From Patescibacteria group bacterium (lineage in GTDB: Bacteria; Patescibacteriota; Minisyncoccia; Phycocordibacterales; GWA1-40-21): DNA of 19,790 nucleotides. Shown here one piece after another: positions 1 through 7,336 of the stretch; positions within the stretch are counted from its first letter, which is position 1, and each line of letters opens with the position of its first letter. The stretch spans positions 1-19,790 of the forward strand of contig JAGXAA010000011.1 in the NCBI GenBank assembly GCA_018971765.1. Reading direction: 5' to 3'. The notes under the pieces are model-generated. The model was not told where the DNA came from and did no database searches. It saw only the letters and a list, made by a program, of their open reading frames with translations. The translations under genes were made by a program, and so were the position numbers.

Positions 1-1
1 A

Positions 2-568
2 AGCGATCTGCCGTTGATAAAGTCCGGTGAAGAAAGTTTTGAATATGTTTCCGATCCGCAAAACGAATTTCAAAAAATAATGAGAATGAACGCTCCGGAA
101 AAACTGAGGGATCATAATGCCCCGAATAACAACTCAAAACTGATAAAAATTATGGAACTTTTACCGGACGGCGGAACGCCGGAAGATTTGCCGAGAGAAT
201 TGCGTCCGACATCGGGATTCAAAAATACATATTGTCGTCTTTGGTGGGAAAAACCGTCGATGACCATCACGCGAAATTTCAGCACGCCGTCGTCTTCTCG
301 GTGCATACACCCGAAAGCTCCTCGACCACTCACTACGCGCGAGGGCGCGCGAATTCAATGTTTTCCGGATTCGTATCAATTTTTCGGATCAAGAAGTGAC
401 AGAAACTTGCAAATAGGCAATGCCGTGCCGACGGTTCTTTCAAACGCGGTGGCAAAAGCGATTTTTTATAATTTCAAACAAGAACATGAGAAAAACTACG
501 GACAAATTTTCCAAGCGAAAGAGAAGCGAAATAATGTCAAAAATTCGCTCCTCAAACACGCAGTTTGA
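2..568 (+). CDS. DNA (cytosine-5-)-methyltransferase, C-terminal part (5' end outside window)
   Basis: The reading frame is open from the first complete codon, so the gene starts upstream and only its last ~189 residues are visible. The first residues (S-D-L-P-L-I-K-S-G) resemble the stretch that precedes the target-recognition region in C5 methyltransferases. Conserved motif IX (RLWWEKPSMTIT) and the C-terminal block REGARIQCFPDSY...QIGNAVP (motif X) are clear; the usual G of RIQGFPD is C here. The catalytic PCQ and ENV motifs would lie upstream and cannot be checked. By family, the enzyme transfers a methyl group from S-adenosylmethionine to cytosine C5 in a specific DNA sequence. Its 3' end overlaps the Vsr-like gene by 83 bp, the usual partnership of a 5mC methyltransferase with its repair nuclease. 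The target sequence cannot be deduced. An internal TTG at 14 is not a credible start because homology extends upstream of it. Confidence 0.9.
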   Translation, partial: SDLPLIKSGEESFEYVSDPQNEFQKIMRMNAPEKLRDHNAPNNNSKLIKIMELLPDGGTPEDLPRELRPTSGFKNTYCRLWWEKPSMTITRNFSTPSSSRCIHPKAPRPLTTREGARIQCFPDSYQFFGSRSDRNLQIGNAVPTVLSNAVAKAIFYNFKQEHEKNYGQIFQAKEKRNNVKNSLLKHAV

Positions 569-899
569 AAAAAATTTCATTTCGGAGTTAAGAAAAATAA
601 CTGGCAAAAAATTTAAGACGAATGTCAGCGGTTTGAGAGGCAAGCCTGACATTGTTTTTCAAAAAGAAAAAGTCTGCATTTTCTTGGACAGCGATTTTTG
701 GCACGGTTGGCAATATCCGAGATGGAAAAAGATTTTAAAAAACGATTTTTGGAAAAGGAAAATTGAAAACAATCGCGCGAGAGACAGAAAAAATACGGCG
801 TATTTGAGAAGTAAAAATTGGCAAGTTGCGCGAGTTTGGGGGCACGAAATCAAAAAAGACATTGACGCCGTCATTTCGTCCGTCGTTAAAATGATTTGA
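486..899 (+). CDS. vsr: Very short patch repair (Vsr) endonuclease
   Basis: 137-residue protein of the Vsr family, which nicks 5' of T in T:G mismatches left by deamination of 5-methylcytosine. The ATG at 486 is chosen because the alignable N-terminus (DKFSKRKRSEIMSKIRSSNT, like the D-K-x-T-R-S-x-N-M opening of E. coli Vsr) begins right after it; an upstream extension to 420 lies wholly inside the methyltransferase and has no family resemblance. Visible motifs are GKPDIV with D55 (catalytic Asp position), FLDSDFWHGW with H73, the R-x-R-D block near residue 97, and a C-terminal VWGHEI. The cysteines and histidines that bind structural zinc in E. coli Vsr (in the CFWHHHHC and VWEC segments) are not present, as in many shorter Vsr relatives. 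It is very probably co-transcribed and translationally coupled with the overlapping methyltransferase. A 99-bp spacer follows it. Confidence 0.88.
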   Translation: MRKTTDKFSKRKRSEIMSKIRSSNTQFEKNFISELRKITGKKFKTNVSGLRGKPDIVFQKEKVCIFLDSDFWHGWQYPRWKKILKNDFWKRKIENNRARDRKNTAYLRSKNWQVARVWGHEIKKDIDAVISSVVKMI

Positions 900-956
900 A
901 AGTATTGGGCTTCACCTAAAAATTAAATCAAAGACAAACATTAATCATTTCATTAA

Positions 957-1017
957 GAAAATAAACGCAAGTAAAAAAGCAAAATAAAATGAAAAATTAT
1001 GACGAAAATAAACGCAA
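957..1017 (+). repeat. 14-bp direct repeat flanking the phosphomannomutase start
   Basis: The 14-mer gaaaataaacgcaa occurs at 957-970 and again at 1004-1017, offset by 47 bp. The second copy covers codons 2-7 of the downstream gene. This may be a small local duplication between the restriction/repair genes and the sugar-phosphate genes. In such A-rich sequence chance is also possible, and no function is assigned. Confidence 0.4.
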
Positions 1018-2408
1018 AAATTTTTAGAGAGTATGACATTAGAGGAATTGCGGGTGAGGACTTGAGCGACGACTTTGCTTATATTTTAGGCAAAGCGTTT
1101 GCCGAATATCTTAATGTTCGCGGAGTGAAAAAGGTCTTGGCGGCAAGGGACACCAGGGCGACTTCAGAGTCGTATCAAAATGCCCTTATGCGCGGGCTCA
1201 CCGAGAGCGGATGCGTCGTTTATGATATGGGGATCGCGATTGTTTCCACCCTTCATTTCGCAATTGGACATTGGAAAATCAGAGGAGGAATAATGGTTAC
1301 GGCGAGCCACAATCCTCCGCAATACAACGGCTTCAAGCTCTATCATAAAGACGGTTCGGTATCGGGCAATGAGCTTCAGGAAGTAAGAAAAATAGCGGAA
1401 AAAATCACAAAACAAAGTGAATCTCCGGCTAAAATAGGCAAGATAATTTCTTTTCCGGAAGCCAATAAAGTCTATTATAATGAAATTAGAAAAATAGTTC
1501 GCCTCAAGAGAAAATTGAAAGTAGTCGTGGATTCAGGCGCGGCTGTTGCTGGGATTTTTGCGCCAAAACTCTTGAGAGAACTAGGTTGTGAAGTAGTGGA
1601 ACTTTACTCGGAAATCAATCCGCACAATCCTCCGCATCCCATTGACCCTTCCGTGATTTCCGCTCACGACGACCTCATAAAAAAAGTTTTGGAGACAAGG
1701 GCGGATTTAGGAATTCTTTTTGACGGCGACGCGGACAGGGTCGGCTTTGTTGATGAAAAAGGTTTGATACATATCGGGGACGAAATGCTCGCGTTTTTCA
1801 TCCAAAATTATCTTCCAGAAAATCCCGGCGCCAAAGTCATCGTAGAAATAACAAATTCTGAGAAAGTTATCGATGAAGTCAAAAGACTTGGTGGAATTCC
1901 TATTTGGAGCAGAACGGGGCATACTTTCATCAATAAAAAAGTTAAAGAAGAAAAAGCCCTGCTTAGCGGAGAGACTAGCTGTCATTACATCATAACAAAA
2001 GATTGGTATGATTTTGACGATGCTATTTTTGCGATGTGCCAAGCGCTAAGAATTCTCAGCGAAAACAGCAAGCAATTTTCGGAAATGTTCGCCGCTTTTC
2101 CAAAATATTATTCGACCCCGGGATACAGAATCGGCGTAAAGGAAGAGGATAAATTCGAGCTGGTCAAAAATATTGTTGCTCACTTCCGCCCACTCTGCGA
2201 AAGGACGATTGAAATAGACGGAATAAGAGGATACACTAGAGACGGCTGGTTCATAATAAGAGCGTCTAATACCGGTCCGATTGTTTCGCTTCGGGTTGAG
2301 AGCAAGACTGAAGAGGGTTTGGAACTGCTGAAAAATTTTATAAAAAAAGATTTGATGAATTTTCCGCAGATTAATTTAGATTGGAACCGGCAGTACGATG
2401 TCGCTTAA
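999..2408 (+). CDS. manB: Phosphomannomutase/phosphoglucomutase
   Basis: 469-residue enzyme of the alpha-D-phosphohexomutase superfamily, interconverting mannose-1-P/mannose-6-P and probably glucose-1-P/glucose-6-P in the cytoplasm to feed nucleotide-sugar synthesis. All four active-site regions are visible: the N-terminal FREYDIRG; the phosphoserine loop TASHNP with S103; the metal loop DGDADR with D242, D244 and D246; the sugar-binding loop GETSCH at 324-329 (usually GEMSGH, so two positions differ); and the phosphate-binding RASNTGP at 421-427. Length is close to the usual 450-470. The downstream cupin isomerase starts 21 bp after the stop, so the two probably form one transcript for glucose-6-P/fructose-6-P and hexose-1-P supply. 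No Shine-Dalgarno sequence precedes the ATG. Substrate preference between mannose and glucose cannot be settled from sequence; the symbol follows common usage for the family. Confidence 0.9.
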   Translation: MTKINAKIFREYDIRGIAGEDLSDDFAYILGKAFAEYLNVRGVKKVLAARDTRATSESYQNALMRGLTESGCVVYDMGIAIVSTLHFAIGHWKIRGGIMVTASHNPPQYNGFKLYHKDGSVSGNELQEVRKIAEKITKQSESPAKIGKIISFPEANKVYYNEIRKIVRLKRKLKVVVDSGAAVAGIFAPKLLRELGCEVVELYSEINPHNPPHPIDPSVISAHDDLIKKVLETRADLGILFDGDADRVGFVDEKGLIHIGDEMLAFFIQNYLPENPGAKVIVEITNSEKVIDEVKRLGGIPIWSRTGHTFINKKVKEEKALLSGETSCHYIITKDWYDFDDAIFAMCQALRILSENSKQFSEMFAAFPKYYSTPGYRIGVKEEDKFELVKNIVAHFRPLCERTIEIDGIRGYTRDGWFIIRASNTGPIVSLRVESKTEEGLELLKNFIKKDLMNFPQINLDWNRQYDVA

Positions 2409-2429
2409 TTAAAAGCATAAAGTCCGCAT

Positions 2430-3005
2430 ATGTTTAATCCATACGCGTCAAGAAGCCATAAGGAAATGAAAGAAGTTTTGATGAATCCTGAGTCAGCGGG
2501 ACCGGAGATTTATTATTATATGATTCGCGGAGGGAAGAATAAAAAAAACATCACAATTCTTGAAAGCGGAACGGTCGGCGGAGAATACGTAAAAACTTAC
2601 GGGCATTATCACATAGGGAATCTCGACGAAACTTATTGGATCGCGGAGGGCGAAGGGGTTGTGGTTTTGCAAAAAAGAAAGTCAGACAAAAATGGCAAAC
2701 CGATCGACGATGAAATCGAATCTTTTCAAGCGATTGCCGTCAAAAAAGGGGACAGTGTGTTTATTCCCTCCGGTACGGGTCATCTCTTGGCGAATATCGG
2801 AAAATCGTGGCTAGTTGCCATTGACGACAGCCCCGTAAATTTTGAAGAAGCCGATCTCGTCAGCTTGCCTGGACACGCCGATTACGAACCAATCAGAAAA
2901 ATGCGCGGTTTTGCTTATTATATCGTGGAAAAAAACGGCCGGTCTAAGTTGATTAAAAATCCCAACTACAAAAAAATTCCAGCGCCAATGGAAAATGTCT
3001 TCTAA
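2430..3005 (+). CDS. Cupin-type glucose-6-phosphate isomerase
   Basis: 191-residue cupin of the archaeal-type phosphoglucose isomerase family (as in Pyrococcus furiosus), unrelated in fold to the common SIS-domain PGI. It would interconvert glucose-6-P and fructose-6-P using a bound divalent metal. The first cupin motif is GHYHIGNLDETYW, giving ligands H59, H61 and E67; the second motif gives H118 in PSGTGHLLANIG. The family-typical end is also present: a block near 156-165 (RGFAYYIVEK) followed by a K-x-x-NPNYKK tail. It lies 21 bp after the phosphohexomutase on the same strand, which supports a role in hexose-phosphate flux. No Shine-Dalgarno sequence is seen. A decayed repeat copy starts 14 bp after the stop, and the adjoining intact hairpin may serve as transcript end. 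Confidence 0.88.
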   Translation: MFNPYASRSHKEMKEVLMNPESAGPEIYYYMIRGGKNKKNITILESGTVGGEYVKTYGHYHIGNLDETYWIAEGEGVVVLQKRKSDKNGKPIDDEIESFQAIAVKKGDSVFIPSGTGHLLANIGKSWLVAIDDSPVNFEEADLVSLPGHADYEPIRKMRGFAYYIVEKNGRSKLIKNPNYKKIPAPMENVF

Positions 3006-3019
3006 TATTCATAAATCTT

Positions 3020-3108
3020 GAATTGTTAAAGGCAAAATTCAGATTATCGGGTCGCTTTAAATGTTTTTTGCTCAATAGTCTTCTAAATTTACGCATTTTC
3101 TTTGAATT
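3020..3108 (-). repeat. Decayed copy (D) of the ~105-bp palindromic intergenic repeat
   Basis: Read on the plus strand this stretch follows the order of copy B at 14711-14815. It opens with gaattgttaaaggcaaaattcag (3020-3042), against gaattgcgaaacgcaaaattcag in B, then shows cgggtcgc, tttttgctcaa and taaattt...gcatttt, with deletions between. Its right end runs into the left end of intact copy A, giving a head-to-head pair. The decay and small deletions suggest an older insertion. Confidence 0.6.
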
Positions 3109-3206
3109 ACGAAACGGAAAAATTTACAGTCCGGTTGAGCAAAAACACTTTGAAAGACAAAGAGGTTTTGCGACCCGAGGACTTAAATTTTTCCGTTTCG
3201 TAATTC
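3104..3206 (+). repeat. Palindromic intergenic repeat, copy A
   Basis: 103-bp element bounded by perfect 23-bp inverted arms at 3104-3126 and 3184-3206. Inside them a second, imperfect pairing joins agtcc...gagcaaaaac with gttttgcgaccc...ggact, so the whole element can fold into one long hairpin. It matches copy C closely in both arms and in the core, with differences concentrated in the tip. It sits where the plus-strand isomerase and the minus-strand ECF sigma gene converge, and encodes the sigma gene's last seven codons and stop. It may act as a bidirectional terminator, a miniature mobile element, or both. Confidence 0.85.
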
Positions 3207-3782
3207 ACGGGCATTTTGCAATTTAGAGTCATATAAAATTCGCCTAAGATTTTCTACCGCTCGCCTGTGGCGGCTTTTGACGGTGTTGATCGACTGGCCC
3301 AAGATCTTTCCGATTTCATCAAAGGTCAAGCGTTCGGAATAGCGGAGAAGAAGGGTTTCGCGATGCGGCAAGGAAAGTTTATTCAGCGCTTCGTCTAAAA
3401 CATTTTCTTCTTCCGCTTTGGCGAATATTTCGTCAGGCAGAGGTTCGGGGTCGGTTAAGGTTTCAATGAATGCATTTTCGCCGTCATCGTCTTCAAAATC
3501 GGAGAATGCCAGACTTTTTTTCTTTCGCAAAAAATCTATAGCCGCGTTTCGGGCGATAGTGAAAAGCCAAGTCTTGAAATTCTCGCCGGGACGGTATTTT
3601 TTCAAATTTCGCCACATTTTTAAAAATGTGTCTTGCGCGATGTCCTCGGCATTTTCTTTATTTCTGACCAAACGATAAGTAAAACTGAAGACAGTTTTGA
3701 GGTGCCGGTCAATAAGAACGGCGATAGCGCCGTCATCGCCATTCAGATAATCGGCAATAAGCTGTTGGTCTTTTCTTTGCAT
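3183..3782 (-). CDS. ECF-type RNA polymerase sigma factor
   Basis: 199-residue sigma70-family protein of the extracytoplasmic-function class, which directs RNA polymerase to a small alternative regulon. Region 2 covers about residues 20-88, with the ENAEDIAQDTFLKMWRNL helix and the -10 recognition/melting segment FKTWLFTIARNAAIDFLRKK. An acidic linker (about 92-125) follows. Region 4 lies at about 130-185, with the helix-turn-helix LTFDEIGKILGQSINTVKSR. Regions 1.1 and 3 are absent, as expected for the class. No anti-sigma factor is visible next to it; the upstream neighbour is the divergent rpoB. The last residues ELRNGKI and the stop lie entirely inside palindromic repeat A, so the native C-terminus was probably rewritten by that insertion after the functional region 4. 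The start is the only ATG that fits the family N-terminus. Confidence 0.9.
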   Translation of the reverse strand: MQRKDQQLIADYLNGDDGAIAVLIDRHLKTVFSFTYRLVRNKENAEDIAQDTFLKMWRNLKKYRPGENFKTWLFTIARNAAIDFLRKKKSLAFSDFEDDDGENAFIETLTDPEPLPDEIFAKAEEENVLDEALNKLSLPHRETLLLRYSERLTFDEIGKILGQSINTVKSRHRRAVENLRRILYDSKLQNARELRNGKI

Positions 3783-3919
3783 AGCTTCGCAATTAAAAAT
3801 CAGTCTAGCAGAATTCGCGGTTTTAAACTATGCGTTGCGGCATAATGCGCTTAACGAATAATTTTTTCACTTCGTTGCAGAAGTAATGAGTTTCAAATGC
3901 GCTGAATGGATACAAAACA

Positions 3920-3947
3920 TTGACAAAATGAACGATTTGTTTATACT
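3920..3947 (+). promoter_or_regulatory. sigma70-type promoter for rpoBC
   Basis: A consensus -35 TTGACA at 3920-3925 and a -10 TATACT at 3942-3947 are separated by 16 bp. The start site would fall near 3954, giving a leader of about 155 nt before rpoB. It is the best promoter match in the window and fits a highly expressed operon. Confidence 0.75.
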
Positions 3948-4059
3948 TACTGCAATTGCAAGATTGAGTTATTGTTTAAGGCAATTTTGTTTTAATTTAG
4001 AAATAAACGGAAGCATATCTTGCTTTGCATAAAGAAATAATTTAAAAGATTATTGTTAA

Positions 4060-4088
4060 TGCCTTTGGCAAAAGGCAGTTTTTTGTTT
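4060..4088 (+). terminator. Terminator-like hairpin in the rpoB leader (possible attenuator)
   Basis: A 7-bp stem (tgccttt 4060-4066 with aaaggca 4071-4077) closes a GGCA tetraloop and is followed by g, six T and gttt. It lies downstream of the rpoB promoter and 20 bp before the start codon, so it would cut transcription before rpoB. A competing pairing of aaggca (3978-3983) with tgcctt (4060-4065) could open it. The structure is seen; attenuation is inferred. Confidence 0.55.
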
Positions 4089-4108
4089 GTTAATTTTTTT
4101 TAAAAAAT

Positions 4109-7100
4109 ATGAAAGAACAAATAAAGCCGGTTATTCGCAAAGAAGCGAGAGAGAAAAAGTATTTCGGCAAGTTTAAATATCCATTGGCTCCGATGCCCAA
4201 TCTGGTCGAGCCGCAATTAAATTCTTTCAAATGGCTCCTTGAACGGGGATTGTCGGAAGTTTTTAAAGATTTTTCTCCCATCAATGACTATGGAAATAAA
4301 AAATTCGAGCTTGCTTTCTCGAGTTTTGAAATTTCAGAACCTAAATACGACGAGCATTACGCCAAAGAAAATAAAATCTCTTATGAAGCTCAGCTAAAGA
4401 TTAAGGTAAAGCTTAAAAATAAAACTTTAAACTCGATCAAAGAACAGGAAATATTTTTGGCGGATTTGCCGCTTATGACTTCCCACGGGACTTTCATAAT
4501 TAACGGGATTGAGAGAGTAATCGTTCCCCAGCTCGCGCGATCTTACGGCATATTTTTCACTTCAAATGAAATAAAAGGCAAAAATTATTTTGGGGCGAAA
4601 ATCATTCCGTCCCGCGGGGCTTGGATGGAAATGGAAACCGACGCGGATAATGTCATATACGTCAAGATTGACAAGAAAAGGAAATTCGCGGCAACCTCTT
4701 TGTTCAGGGTTCTCGGGGCGCGCGCCGATAAAGAGATTCTCAATCTTTTTAACGGAGATGAAAACGCCAAGAAGCTCATGGAGCAAACGATTTCCAGAGA
4801 CAGCGCGAAAACGGCCGAGGAATCGTTTGTCGAAATACACAAAAAGCTTCGAGACGGGGATTTGGCCAACGCTGAAAACGCCAAAGAATTCGTAAGCTCG
4901 ATTTTCAGCGAAGAGAGATACGACCTTTCAAAAGTCGGAAGATTCAGATTTAATAAACGCTTCAATAAAGGGCTTGACGAAAAAGAGCTGGAACGAAAGA
5001 CGATTTCTCTCGACGACTTGGCCGTTATCATAAAAAAAATAGCCGAGTTGAATGACAATCCCGATGCCGTGGAAGACGACATTGATCATTTCGGCTCAAG
5101 GAGAGTCAGATTTGTCGGCGAGCTTTTGCAGCAAAAGATGCGCGTTGGAATGTCGCAAATGAAAAGGAATATACAAGACAGGATGTCCATTATCGACCCT
5201 GAAATCACTTTGCCCGTCCAATTTATTTCACCAAGACCGCTTCAAGCCCGCATAAAAGAATTTTTCGCCACGAACCAACTCTCGCAGTTTATGCAGCAGG
5301 AAAATATACTCGCCGAGGTTGAACACTTGCGCCGGCTTTCGGCCCTTGGGCCCGGCGGATTGAATCGCGAGAGGGCCGGCTTTGAAGTGAGGGATGTCCA
5401 CACCTCTCATTACGGAAGAGTCTGTCCCATACATACGCCCGAAGGCGGGAACATCGGCCTCATCTTGAATCTTGCCACTTATGCCAGAATAAACGAATTC
5501 GGCATGATTGAAACTCCTTACGCCAAAGTCAAAAACGGCAAAATTACCAAAGAAATTTCTTTCTTGAACGCGCTGGAAGAAGAGAATCACAAAATAGCTC
5601 ACGCCGCCAATGAATATGACAAAGACGGACTCATAATCAATGACGATGTCGAAGTGCGCGTGAACGGCGAGCCGCAACTTGTTAAAAAAGAGGAGGTTGA
5701 TTTTATCGATGTGGCGACGAATCAGGTTTTTTCCATAGCGACATCAATGATTCCGTTCCTGAATCACGATGACGCCAATCGCGCGCTTATGGGTTCCAAT
5801 ATGCAAAAACAAGCCGTTCCTTGCGTAATACCGGAAGCTCCGCTTGTGGCAACGGGGATTGAGGCGAAAGCGGCGCTTGATACGGGCAGGATAGTGGTCT
5901 CTGATGAAGACGGCACGGTTGCCTATGTCGATGCGAAAAAGATAATAGTTGAAAACGGCAAAGGTAAGGGAAAAACATACAATCTCATCCAGTTTTCGAG
6001 GACAAACAGTTTTACGGTCTTTCACCAGAGGCCGGTGGTCGGGCTTGGTCAGAAAGTCAAAAAAGGAGATTTGCTCATAGACACTTCGTCCAGCAAGAAC
6101 GGCGAAATAGCTCTTGGTCAGAATGTCCTAGTGGCTTTCATATCATGGTTCGGTTCAAACTACGAAGACGCGATAATAATTTCCGAGAAGCTTGTCAGAA
6201 ATAGCAAATTCACATCCGTCAACATCGAGGATTTCGTGGTGAATGTGAGAGACACCAAACTCGGTCCGGAAATCACCACCCACGACATTCCCAATGTCGG
6301 AGAAAATAAATTGAAAAATCTTGACGAGGACGGCATCGTGAGGGTCGGCGCCGAAGTCCGCCCGGGCGACATTCTTGTCGGAAAGATCACGCCAAAGGGA
6401 GAAACTCAGCTCACCCCGGAAGAGCGCCTGTTAAGGTCGATCTTTGGAGAAAAAGCCAGAGACGTGAAAGACACATCCAAACGGCTGGAGGGAGGAAAAA
6501 GAGGGAGAATAATCGGCGTTAAAGTTTTCTCAAGAGAGAAAGGCGATAAGCTTGATTCCGGAATAATAAAAAGAATCCACATAGAAGTGGCCCAGCTTAG
6601 AAATGTGTCAGTCGGGGACAAGCTTGCCGGACGGCACGGCAACAAAGGAGTAATCTCAAAAATTCTTCCCGAAGAAGATATGCCTTATCTTCCCGACGGC
6701 ACGCCGGTTGACATAATTTTGACTCCGCTCGGAGTGCCTTCCCGCATGAACTTGGGACAGATTCTCGAGCTTCACCTCGGACTTGCCGCCCATACCCTTA
6801 ATTATCAGGCGATTGTTCCGCCGTTTGCCGGAGCCACGGACGCGGAAATAAAAGGAGAACTTAAGAAAGCGGGTTTTAACGAAAACGGAAAAATAAAACT
6901 TTATGACGGAAGAACGGGAGAGTCTTTCGATCAGGATGTCGCCATAGGCTATATGTATATGCTCAAACTTCACCATATGGTTGAAGACAAGATTCATATG
7001 CGTTCCATAGGGCCGTATTCTTTGATAACCCAGCAACCTCTTGGAGGCAAGGCTCAAGCCGGAGGGCAGAGATTCGGAGAAATGGAAGTTTGGGCGCTTT

Positions 7101-7324
7101 TGGGACATGGGGTGGCCCACACTCTTCGCGAAATGCTCACAATCAAGTCAGACGACATCGTCGGCAGGTCGGCCGCTTTTGATTCCATCGTCAAAGGCGA
7201 AGAGATAAAACAACCGCATACGCCGGCGTCTTTCAATGTGCTTTTGAGCAATTTGAGAGGATTATCGCTTGACATTGAATTGAAAAAGGAGAAGAAAAAC
7301 GAGCATAATTATGGAAAAGAGTAA
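4109..7324 (+). CDS. rpoB: DNA-directed RNA polymerase subunit beta
   Basis: 1071-residue beta subunit, shorter than the E. coli protein (1342) because lineage-specific insertions are lacking. With beta' it forms the catalytic cleft of RNA polymerase. The rifampicin-pocket/fork region QLSQFM...HLRRLSALGPGGLNRERAGFEVRDVH begins near residue 390, followed by CPIHTPEGGNIGLI around 440-452. Later landmarks are the SEKLVRNSKF region, the GDKLAGRHGNKGVIS block binding the catalytic centre, and the C-terminal GGKAQAGGQRFGEMEVWAL segment that docks with beta'. Q396 stands where E. coli has D516, a rifampicin-resistance position. Its own promoter and leader precede it; the ribosomal L10/L12 genes usually found upstream are absent. 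rpoC starts 12 bp after its stop. No Shine-Dalgarno sequence is visible before the ATG. Confidence 0.98.
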   Translation: MKEQIKPVIRKEAREKKYFGKFKYPLAPMPNLVEPQLNSFKWLLERGLSEVFKDFSPINDYGNKKFELAFSSFEISEPKYDEHYAKENKISYEAQLKIKVKLKNKTLNSIKEQEIFLADLPLMTSHGTFIINGIERVIVPQLARSYGIFFTSNEIKGKNYFGAKIIPSRGAWMEMETDADNVIYVKIDKKRKFAATSLFRVLGARADKEILNLFNGDENAKKLMEQTISRDSAKTAEESFVEIHKKLRDGDLANAENAKEFVSSIFSEERYDLSKVGRFRFNKRFNKGLDEKELERKTISLDDLAVIIKKIAELNDNPDAVEDDIDHFGSRRVRFVGELLQQKMRVGMSQMKRNIQDRMSIIDPEITLPVQFISPRPLQARIKEFFATNQLSQFMQQENILAEVEHLRRLSALGPGGLNRERAGFEVRDVHTSHYGRVCPIHTPEGGNIGLILNLATYARINEFGMIETPYAKVKNGKITKEISFLNALEEENHKIAHAANEYDKDGLIINDDVEVRVNGEPQLVKKEEVDFIDVATNQVFSIATSMIPFLNHDDANRALMGSNMQKQAVPCVIPEAPLVATGIEAKAALDTGRIVVSDEDGTVAYVDAKKIIVENGKGKGKTYNLIQFSRTNSFTVFHQRPVVGLGQKVKKGDLLIDTSSSKNGEIALGQNVLVAFISWFGSNYEDAIIISEKLVRNSKFTSVNIEDFVVNVRDTKLGPEITTHDIPNVGENKLKNLDEDGIVRVGAEVRPGDILVGKITPKGETQLTPEERLLRSIFGEKARDVKDTSKRLEGGKRGRIIGVKVFSREKGDKLDSGIIKRIHIEVAQLRNVSVGDKLAGRHGNKGVISKILPEEDMPYLPDGTPVDIILTPLGVPSRMNLGQILELHLGLAAHTLNYQAIVPPFAGATDAEIKGELKKAGFNENGKIKLYDGRTGESFDQDVAIGYMYMLKLHHMVEDKIHMRSIGPYSLITQQPLGGKAQAGGQRFGEMEVWALLGHGVAHTLREMLTIKSDDIVGRSAAFDSIVKGEEIKQPHTPASFNVLLSNLRGLSLDIELKKEKKNEHNYGKE

Positions 7325-7336
7325 TATAAAAATCTT

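Larger units (their letters stand above)
3783..4108. other. Divergent control region between the ECF sigma gene and rpoB
   Basis: This 326-bp stretch has no gene. It holds a strong rpoB promoter (3920-3947), a possible leader stem pairing 3951-3964 with 4017-4029, and a terminator-like hairpin just before rpoB (4060-4088). Nearer the sigma gene are small inverted repeats (tatgc/gcata around 3830-3845, aacgaa/ttcgtt around 3854-3877) that could be protein sites, but they are short and unsupported. No convincing promoter for the sigma gene was recognised; ECF promoters vary and could be missed. Confidence 0.6.

Noticed and set aside
420..485. Upstream extension of the Vsr gene to an earlier start
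   Set aside because: The extra 22 residues lie wholly within methyltransferase motif X and its C-terminus and do not resemble any Vsr N-terminus.
3093..3217. gcatttt on both sides of repeat A as a target-site duplication
   Set aside because: The left copy belongs to decayed repeat D, where a gcattt segment is part of the repeat itself, and copies B and C show no matching duplication.
3023..3226. 67-codon plus-strand frame after the isomerase gene
   Set aside because: It runs through the two palindromic repeat copies and has no independent coding features; its ELRNGKI segment is the repeat arm read in the other direction.
4585..5677. Long minus-strand frames opposite rpoB (165 and 149 codons)
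   Set aside because: They are antisense shadows of a conserved gene with low-complexity or atypical composition and no family resemblance.
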